Positions 35,872-41,456 of a stretch of 41,456 bases of DNA are shown here, one piece after another (position 1 is the first letter of the stretch; each line of letters begins with the position of its first letter). Below the pieces are notes generated by a model. That model had not been told where the DNA came from. It saw only the letters and a program-made list of their open reading frames with translations, and did not search any database. Source of the DNA: an uncultured Gammaproteobacteria bacterium (GTDB lineage Bacteria > Pseudomonadota > Gammaproteobacteria > Pseudomonadales > Porticoccaceae); contig CAJXQR010000018.1 of the NCBI GenBank assembly GCA_913058345.1, positions 1 through 41,456 on the forward strand, given 5' to 3'. A program made the position numbers and the translations under genes.

Positions 35872-38016
35872 CTAAAAAGCATATTTAATCCCTGTATTGA
35901 TAGATCGTCCCTGCCCTGGCAGGCTTTCGAATTGCCCTGTCTTACCTCCTGCCGACCAGCCCGCAAAGTTTACGCCGCCAAGGGGGAGGTCGTAGTTGCG
36001 ATCAAATAGGTTGCTAATCCCCACTGTTATCGAGAATGCTTGCCAATCGTAATTGGTGCTGAGATTGACTAGCGTGTAACTCCCCGTTTTATTTTCTAAA
36101 CGGATGGCGTCAACTTTGTCTTTGTTATCAACCCACTCAAACTCAAGACGATTGGTCCAGCTTAGTACTTGATGTTCCAGTGCGAGTTTAATATTGATAG
36201 GCATAATATGGTACAGATCGCCCCCATCGCGTTTACGCTCTCCATGGGTATAGGACAAGTTGCCGGTGAGGTTTACCTTATGCTTACTTTGCGTGAATAG
36301 TTGAGTACTGGCGTTTATATCAATACCGTAAAGCTCTGCGTCGAGGTTGGTGAACTGGAGGCGAGGGCGGGTGACTTGCATCGCCATGCGAGGGTTGAAG
36401 GTCCCTATTTTCTTTGCATCGATATAGTTATCGACATAAGTATAGTAAGGGGTTGCAGTTAACATACTGGTTCGGTTGTCGTTATGCCATGCCAGTGTTG
36501 CACTCAAGATGTGAGCTATTTCTGGTTCCAGTTTAATGTCGCCGACATAACCGTTAGCATCACCAAACCAGCCGATCATCGTCATTGCCATGGTTCCGCG
36601 GCCCCATGTATAGCGTTCATATAAGTTGGGTGAGCGTGTCTTGCGTGCGTAGCCAAAATCAATGTTGGTATTTTGCGTAGCAGTGTAGCTAAGTACGGCC
36701 GTCACATCGAAATTATCATCACGGCGGTGCCGGTCACTGGCATTAAATGCCAATGCTGCGGGGGCATCTACATTCATGCTTCCCATGCTCATCGACATGC
36801 TGTTATAGGGTTGTACTTCGTCGGCATCCATGATCACGTGTTCATAACGTAGACCGGCTAAAAATTTCCAGGAATTGTTGAGGGCGTGTTCTGATTCAAT
36901 ATAAACAGCATAACGACTGCGCTCACCGTCGTTGATATTGACGTAATCATCCGGCCCCATCATCATCGAGCCTTCAAGGGCAGGCCACCAATCATCCAGT
37001 GTAAATCGGTGGAACTCATTGCCAATGCGCAGAGTGTGATCATCGCTGAGTGGTATTTCGGCGGCGATTTTATAAGCAATGTCCCGGCCTTCGGTCATCA
37101 TTGGCATAGAGCCGGTTTTTTCGCCGGTAAAAAAGCCCATTTCGTGATCGACATCTTGCCAGGTCAAGCGTGTGTCTAATTGCCCCCAGTTAAAATTGCG
37201 TAAATAATGGAAGTTAATACCGTTGCTGATATTGCCGACCATATCCATATATTGGTTAGGGAAGCCTTGATAAGGCACTTCATGATGGTTGAGCTTAAGG
37301 GTCATGGATTGCTGTTCATCGCGCATACCCAGTGTCAGGTTGTGGCTTTCGCTGCGGTACAAAGTATCAAGTACTTTGTCACCATTGCCGTCGCGATAAC
37401 TTTCTGCTTTATCAAAGCTGCCGCTATAGCTAAGGCTAACTTTTTCACTGGCGATAGTTGCGTTCAGAGCAGTGCCATGGTTATGGTTATTGCTGCGATA
37501 GGTGTAAGCGACGGCACCCGATTTTAATAATGTATCAGGACTGTCTGCATAACGGGCTTGCTCTGATTCGATCATAATCGTACCTGCAATACTATCGCCG
37601 CCCATGCTGACGGGGGTGATGCCGGCGAGTACATTAACCGATTGCACACGGCTAGCGTCAATATAGGAGAGAGCTGGGTTCATGTGATTGGCACAGGATG
37701 AAGTTGTTTCAGCACCATCAATTAATAACTTAACCCGATCATCATTAAGCCCGCGAAGAATGGGTAGCGGTGAAATCCCACCAGCACTAGAAAAGTTCAC
37801 ACCTTTTTCGCGGAGCTGATCAGAGGCATCTCCGGTGCCGTTTGGCAAGTTTAAGTACTGACCTGTCACTTCAATATGTTCAATGACCGCTTGTTGGTCT
37901 TCTTGCTGGGCGGCAAGATCCTGACTAAACCCTGTAGTGAGTAATGGGCATATTAAAAAAGCTGTGCGAACTTTAGTCTGAAGAACAAAGGGTGATGCCT
38001 GCAGTAAGCGTTTCAT
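35872..38016 (-). CDS. TonB-dependent copper receptor (OprC/NosA-like)
   Basis: 714 residues: a signal peptide (cut near SQDLAAQ), a plug domain (about 45-155, PILRGLNDDRVKLLIDGAE) and a 22-strand-type barrel ending in a terminal F. The copper-site motifs of OprC are matched: C108-x3-M112 (SSCANHMNP) and H291-x-M293 (VDHEMGFF). Methionine clusters follow (GSMPMM, GSMMMG, SMSMSMGSM, GTMAMTM). It should import copper, or metal bound to a carrier, across the outer membrane, powered by TonB. It stands alone. The upstream region has a 10-base inverted repeat. Confidence 0.85.
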   Translation of the reverse strand: MKRLLQASPFVLQTKVRTAFLICPLLTTGFSQDLAAQQEDQQAVIEHIEVTGQYLNLPNGTGDASDQLREKGVNFSSAGGISPLPILRGLNDDRVKLLIDGAETTSSCANHMNPALSYIDASRVQSVNVLAGITPVSMGGDSIAGTIMIESEQARYADSPDTLLKSGAVAYTYRSNNHNHGTALNATIASEKVSLSYSGSFDKAESYRDGNGDKVLDTLYRSESHNLTLGMRDEQQSMTLKLNHHEVPYQGFPNQYMDMVGNISNGINFHYLRNFNWGQLDTRLTWQDVDHEMGFFTGEKTGSMPMMTEGRDIAYKIAAEIPLSDDHTLRIGNEFHRFTLDDWWPALEGSMMMGPDDYVNINDGERSRYAVYIESEHALNNSWKFLAGLRYEHVIMDADEVQPYNSMSMSMGSMNVDAPAALAFNASDRHRRDDNFDVTAVLSYTATQNTNIDFGYARKTRSPNLYERYTWGRGTMAMTMIGWFGDANGYVGDIKLEPEIAHILSATLAWHNDNRTSMLTATPYYTYVDNYIDAKKIGTFNPRMAMQVTRPRLQFTNLDAELYGIDINASTQLFTQSKHKVNLTGNLSYTHGERKRDGGDLYHIMPINIKLALEHQVLSWTNRLEFEWVDNKDKVDAIRLENKTGSYTLVNLSTNYDWQAFSITVGISNLFDRNYDLPLGGVNFAGWSAGGKTGQFESLPGQGRSINTGIKYAF

Positions 38017-38055
38017 TGCAGTAAGAGCTCCCTAAAAAATTCCAATATCATACTG

Positions 38056-38118
38056 GCATTTGAGAGGAGTAGAATGCGGCATAAGGTCGCAGTCAGTAAT
38101 GACCTGTATCTCAAATGC
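38056..38118. promoter_or_regulatory. 10-bp inverted repeat upstream of the TonB receptor
   Basis: GCATTTGAGA (38056-38065) and TCTCAAATGC (38109-38118) are exact complements with a 43-base spacer, 40-102 bases before the receptor ATG. It could be paired operator half-sites or a leader hairpin. Confidence 0.4.
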
Positions 38119-38351
38119 TAACCACTAGGGCTGTACATAAAACCTTGTCATGATGTTTATGTACTGGCTATCGATCGCGGAATATTTTACCCGCTGAAAC
38201 AAATTGAAGGGCCAGGGTAAGTCAGAAAATTAGTATTGTTAAATCCCCTCTCATTGGATCAACCCGGTGGTCAGCGGCTAAGAAATCGTTATAGAACTGA
38301 AGTCGCCTTTGATGACTAATGGTCGCAGTGATGGCGCAAATGAAAACTTTG

Positions 38352-38684
38352 ACGATGAAAAGAAAACAGTCAATAGTACTTGCCCACGAAACGGCAACGA
38401 GGTTAGTCTGACCTATAGGAAAGCGGCCTGATCACAATAAAAAGCCATCAACGCAAAGGACTTGCACATAAATACTCTGAATATCCAAATAGCGGGACAA
38501 AAAAGACACGTCTTTTTTCTATCTATCGCCTGTTCTTTGAAAAAGCGAAGCCGTAATAAAAATACCAATGGCCAGTTGCAACGGTATTTTCCTAAATACA
38601 CTGAGTTTATAAGCGCTATTTATTTAAAACAGTTCGCTGCCCGAGCGACGTTGCTGCGAATCATAAATCAAAGATCTGACACCA
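38352..38684 (+). repeat. Mosaic dispersed repeat, copy C
   Basis: About 330 bases matching copy A in the same order, from GATGAAAAGAAAACAGTCAA to AATCATAAATCAAAGATCTG. In this copy one frame stays open and reads KNTNGQLQRYFPKYTEF, like the C-terminal end of IS30-type transposases, then runs through the RAYT-like end motif. The start-like ATG has become ATA. Confidence 0.75.
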
Positions 38685-38723
38685 TATTCCTCTATCCGAT
38701 ATGTATTTAAAACAGGTAGCAAC

Positions 38724-39209
38724 ATGAGCGGCATTATTTTCTTTGGTATTTTGGCGGTTTGGTTTTTTGTAGCTATCAAGCTAACAAACCTTTTCACCTC
38801 GGGCATAAGAACACAAAGTAAGAGAAACTGGCTTTATCCTTTAATCCTTGTCCTGATTTTTTTTGGACCTGTATTAGATGAAATTATTGGTGGTTTTCAA
38901 TTTAGGGCACTGTGTACGCCTGAAAATATGTTGATTTATGATGCGGAGAAGGTGAAAGGAAAGACGGTTCAATATAAAAGTATGCCTAGTTATTCTATAA
39001 CAGGAAAGATGCTTCCTATACGTGTCACACATACTCAATTCGTTGACCCTAAAACAAATGCAGTGCTGATTGAATATAGAATATTTCGTGCAAGACGTGG
39101 CTGGTTGGTTAAGTCCATTGGCTGGCCTCACTCTTTAAATGGGAGGTGTAGTTCAAAGGAATATTACCAATTGTTCGAGAAATTGGACATTACAAAAGTT
39201 GAAGAATAA
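38724..39209 (+). CDS. Small two-helix membrane protein, family not recognised
   Basis: 161 residues. Two membrane helices (about 3-24 and 36-55, the second FFGPVLDEIIGG) are followed by a soluble C-terminal part of about 100 residues with cysteines at CTPE and GRCSS. AGGT lies before the ATG. It ends 13 bases before the lipase gene, so the two are probably one transcript. The position before a hydrolase fits a partner or immunity-like protein, but that is inference. By eye it is AT-rich compared with the core genes, in line with acquired DNA. Confidence 0.7.
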   Translation: MSGIIFFGILAVWFFVAIKLTNLFTSGIRTQSKRNWLYPLILVLIFFGPVLDEIIGGFQFRALCTPENMLIYDAEKVKGKTVQYKSMPSYSITGKMLPIRVTHTQFVDPKTNAVLIEYRIFRARRGWLVKSIGWPHSLNGRCSSKEYYQLFEKLDITKVEE

Positions 39210-39222
39210 AAGGAATTAAATT

Positions 39223-40788
39223 ATGACTTCTATAAATGATACTTATATTAATGCTTTGTTGGCAGATGCAACTTATGCGTTATCTGGCGACACACCGAAT
39301 GAACTGGGTGGTAGTGACCTTAAAATAATGCTTAAAGATGACATGCCTCTCCCCTTAGCCGAATACATCGGCAGTAATTTCACCGTTGTCACTCACAAAG
39401 ATACCAGTGACATAATAGGCAGTGGCTTTGATGCCACGGTTTGGCGCGATGAAGCGGGTAAGACCTACGTCTCCATGACCGGCTCAACACCGGGTGCTGA
39501 CTTTGCAACGGATCTTGATTTAACCATCACTGGTGTTGCTGGGGCGCAGATTGTTGATATGGTCAACAGGTGGTTAAAAAATACGACGGTTGTCGGCGAT
39601 ATTGCCAAACAAATCGCGCGTGTTGAAATTCCTGTGCCCGGCCCGAAGTATACAATCTCATTTGTGGAGGCGCCTTCAACCACCGGCACGGGTGTGCTCA
39701 GTACGGTCACTAATGTCACGGTTAATGGCCATAGCCTGGGCGGCCATTTGACGACAGTGTTTAGTCGTTTGTTTGGCATGCAATGGCCAGTGGATCATTC
39801 ATATACCTACAACGGCGCTGGATTTACAGTCACAAGCGGACTGCTATTGGATCAAATTAGCGCCATATTAGGTAACGGTGTTGGTACAGAACAATTTCCA
39901 ACAGAAAGCCAACAAAGCAATATTTATGCTGAAAATGGCATTAATGTCACTACACAAAACTGGTTTGATGGCCAGCATGGGCAACGTATCCCTTTGTTTA
40001 ATGAGGAGGATACGGGCATTGCTAATCATTCGATGTCCAAACTCACTGATGCTCTGGCATTAGGTAATCTTATTGCGAGCATTGATAGCGCATTTGACAT
40101 TGCTCAAATGAGAGCCTTATTTGACGCTTGCTCCAATCAAGCAGAAGCCTCCCTGGAAAAAATTCTGGATGGTTTGATCGAGATTTTTACCGGTTCGGTC
40201 AGTAATGTGCCGATTAGTGATAGCGAAGCGCTGCGAGCTAATTATCACGAAGAGTTAAGTGCGTTACAGGCCGGTCTTTTTGTCAACAATCAGGCACTTG
40301 CACTACAGCTCAAACCCCAATATCAAAACCTAAAAATAGTATCCGTCGACAGCCTAGTCAACCACGCCACTGCCAACACCCCCGAAGGCCTCGCCTATCG
40401 CTATGCACTGCTTGAACTCAACCCCTTTGCGGTCGTTGGCTTAGATCAGTCGGCTTCAGATGCGCTCTATAAAACGGCCTACAATCCCAATGGTGAGCTG
40501 GATTGGTGCCACTCTGCCACCGGGCAAGGTACCTTTAGCTCCGCTTATCTCAAAGATCGCGCTGAGATGTTGCAGGATAATTTCAACGACAGTGAATGCA
40601 GCGATGCTATTGCCTGGTCAGACCGCTATTATCTCGACAATAGCACTGGGTTTGGTGTGGGCGCTCATAATGCAGGCAAACGCATTGTGTTTAGTGATGG
40701 TAGGAGTGAAAGTTTAGCAGGTAGTGCTGGTTTAGATCTCATGACAGGCAGTGGCAATGAAAAAGTGTCGGTCATGTTTACAGGGTAG
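39223..40788 (+). CDS. Class 3-like lipase, RTX-lipase relative lacking the RTX tail
   Basis: 521 residues. The alpha/beta-hydrolase nucleophile elbow is G-H-S171-L-G-G (VNGHSLGGHL). The N-terminus (NDTYINALLADATYAL, then LAEYIGSNFTVVTH and FDATVWRDEAGKTYVSMTGS) matches a family I know as large secreted lipases that end in glycine/aspartate RTX calcium repeats. Here the protein stops at SAGLDLMTGSGNEKVSVMFTG, just where such repeats would begin, and no RTX-like sequence follows in any frame. Type I secretion would therefore be lost. It could be an intact short form, a truncated gene or a differently exported toxin. AAGGAAT precedes the ATG. Confidence 0.75.
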   Translation: MTSINDTYINALLADATYALSGDTPNELGGSDLKIMLKDDMPLPLAEYIGSNFTVVTHKDTSDIIGSGFDATVWRDEAGKTYVSMTGSTPGADFATDLDLTITGVAGAQIVDMVNRWLKNTTVVGDIAKQIARVEIPVPGPKYTISFVEAPSTTGTGVLSTVTNVTVNGHSLGGHLTTVFSRLFGMQWPVDHSYTYNGAGFTVTSGLLLDQISAILGNGVGTEQFPTESQQSNIYAENGINVTTQNWFDGQHGQRIPLFNEEDTGIANHSMSKLTDALALGNLIASIDSAFDIAQMRALFDACSNQAEASLEKILDGLIEIFTGSVSNVPISDSEALRANYHEELSALQAGLFVNNQALALQLKPQYQNLKIVSVDSLVNHATANTPEGLAYRYALLELNPFAVVGLDQSASDALYKTAYNPNGELDWCHSATGQGTFSSAYLKDRAEMLQDNFNDSECSDAIAWSDRYYLDNSTGFGVGAHNAGKRIVFSDGRSESLAGSAGLDLMTGSGNEKVSVMFTG

Positions 40789-41071
40789 GTAGACACGAAG
40801 TGAAAAGGATTAGTTTGTCGATACTCGTGGGCCGCTAATGCTAGTGTCCATGGGCAAGTCTAGTAGTGCTATTTCTCTATTTCCTGTTGATGTAATTTTC
40901 GAGAGTGGTCCGTAGATTCCCGTTGTCAAGTGGTGTTTCCAAAATCACGAGGAGAAAAATCAGGTTTTTAGTGGTTGTATAAGTGAGCGTGAGGTGTTTT
41001 TTCTTGAGTCAATTGTTAATGTCGAAAAAAATTGTAGCGTTTGTTAAATGCTTTTTTCGAGAAAAAGCGTT
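40789..41071. other. Intergenic region after the lipase
   Basis: 283 bases, AT-rich near the end. A 7-base-stem hairpin (GCTTTTT 41050-41056 with AAAAAGC 41062-41068) sits just before the next ATG. No gene or RTX-coding remnant was found. Confidence 0.5.
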
Positions 41072-41410
41072 ATGAATGAAATGCACAATAAACGCCGATT
41101 TAATATTCTTATCAAGTTTCTTCAGGGTTCAAAAAAGAATAAACGTTTATTATATAAACTATTAGTCATACTGTATGTTATTTAGATCCCCATTATTATT
41201 TATCTCGCAGCCTTTATCACACCTGGTGAATATCCCGCCTGGTGGCAAGCCATTGTCGATTGGGGGCAGCGCAATATACCTTCGGCCCAGGGTTGGACAG
41301 GCCGGACGATTGTGCATCGCGAACAAATGCCTGCCATTTATATGGTGTGGTTTATTTTTAGTTTTCCAACAATAATCTTTGCCATTCTCCTGGATGATAA
41401 GTGTTATTAC
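41072..41410 (+). pseudogene. Membrane-protein ORF with in-frame TAG, cut by contig end
   Basis: ATG 41072 opens a frame that reads a basic N-terminus (NKRRFNILIKF) then a hydrophobic helix, LLYKLLVILYVI. The helix is broken by TAG at 41183-41185 and continues IPIIIYLAAF. The same frame stays open to the adapter at 41411, through FITPGEYPAWWQAIVDWG and a second helix (MVWFIFSFPTIIFAILL). Continuity of the helix across the stop argues that it is one gene. The family is not recognised. Either a nonsense mutation or an assembly/sequencing error at low coverage near the contig end could explain it. Confidence 0.5.
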
Positions 41411-41456
41411 CTGTCTCTTATACACATCTCCGAGCCCACGAGACCGTACTAGATCT
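41411..41456. other. Illumina Nextera adapter contamination with i7 index
   Basis: From 41411 the sequence is the Nextera transposase adapter: CTGTCTCTTATACACATCT, then CCGAGCCCACGAGAC to 41444, the 8-base i7 index CGTACTAG (41445-41452, which I recall as N702) and ATCT, the start of the P7 tail. It is not genomic DNA. A minus-strand frame starting here (MYKRQ) is an artefact of it. Confidence 0.98.

Larger units (their letters stand above)
38017..38723. other. 707-bp gap between the TonB receptor and the membrane-protein gene
   Basis: The left half is the receptor's upstream region with an inverted repeat (38056-38118). The right half is dispersed repeat copy C (38352-38684). No intact gene is seen; an 82-residue plus-strand frame inside copy C is repeat-derived. 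Confidence 0.65.

Noticed and set aside
38468-38710. 82-residue plus-strand frame inside dispersed repeat copy C
   Set aside because: It belongs to the mosaic repeat, lacks a ribosome-site-supported start (ATG became ATA), and its ending is the RAYT end motif read as protein.
41162-41425. 87-residue minus-strand ORF starting MYKRQ
   Set aside because: Its start lies in the Nextera adapter, and MYKRQ is the known translation artefact of that adapter. The remaining codons are antisense to the better-supported plus-strand membrane protein.

Overview
The window reads as one contig end from a Gram-negative gammaproteobacterium. The evidence is a Pil-Chp type chemosensory operon, an Ffh/YpjD/CorC-type neighbourhood, RND efflux genes and a TonB-dependent receptor. 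The gene mix (DUF1329, MaoC plus CitE-like pair, ACMSD-like amidohydrolase, SMP-30-like propeller, 3-alpha-HSD-like SDR) resembles marine Cellvibrionales/Spongiibacteraceae-type bacteria. That placement is inference only. No rRNA, tRNA, CRISPR array or intact transposase was seen.

Layout. 1-320: the 3' end of a DUF1329 gene. 456-9724: a compact pilus/surface-sensing chemotaxis operon running PilH-like receiver, PilI, PilJ, a reduced ChpA hybrid kinase, two small CheW-like proteins and a receiver with an N-terminal extension. No CheR or CheB gene is present. 9977-12174: a nitroreductase divergent from a MaoC/CitE-like acyl-CoA pair. 12378-14835: two second-messenger genes, a degenerate EAL-HDOD protein convergent with a class III adenylate cyclase fused to PilZ. 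Together with the Chp operon this suggests a cAMP/c-di-GMP surface-signalling neighbourhood. 15135-17954: an amidohydrolase, behind a promoter that carries a perfect palindrome in its spacer, and an SMP-30/Vgb-like beta-propeller.

18058-25050 is a rearranged efflux locus. An intact RND pump and its adaptor are preceded by a 281-bp perfect second copy of the pump's 3' end, abutting a decayed second copy of the beta-propeller's 3' end. An OafA-like acyltransferase sits between the two pump copies. This is best explained by an old tandem duplication of a convergent propeller/RND pair, then a deletion, with the pump ends later homogenised. 25292-31259 is conserved housekeeping DNA: two Nudix hydrolases, gamma-carbonic anhydrase, DUF1289, CorC/HlyC, YpjD and Ffh.

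31260-41410 is an accessory region full of decayed mobile DNA: two RAYT (REP-associated tyrosine transposase) remnants, three copies of a mosaic dispersed repeat and a 44-bp perfect palindrome. Between these lie an SDR, a DUF457 membrane protein, a lipoprotein gene broken by a 33-bp insertion with a stop, an OprC/NosA-like copper TonB receptor, a small membrane protein followed by a lipase that has lost its RTX tail, and a membrane-protein ORF with an in-frame TAG. The last 46 bases (41411-41456) are not genomic: they are Illumina Nextera adapter plus an i7 index.
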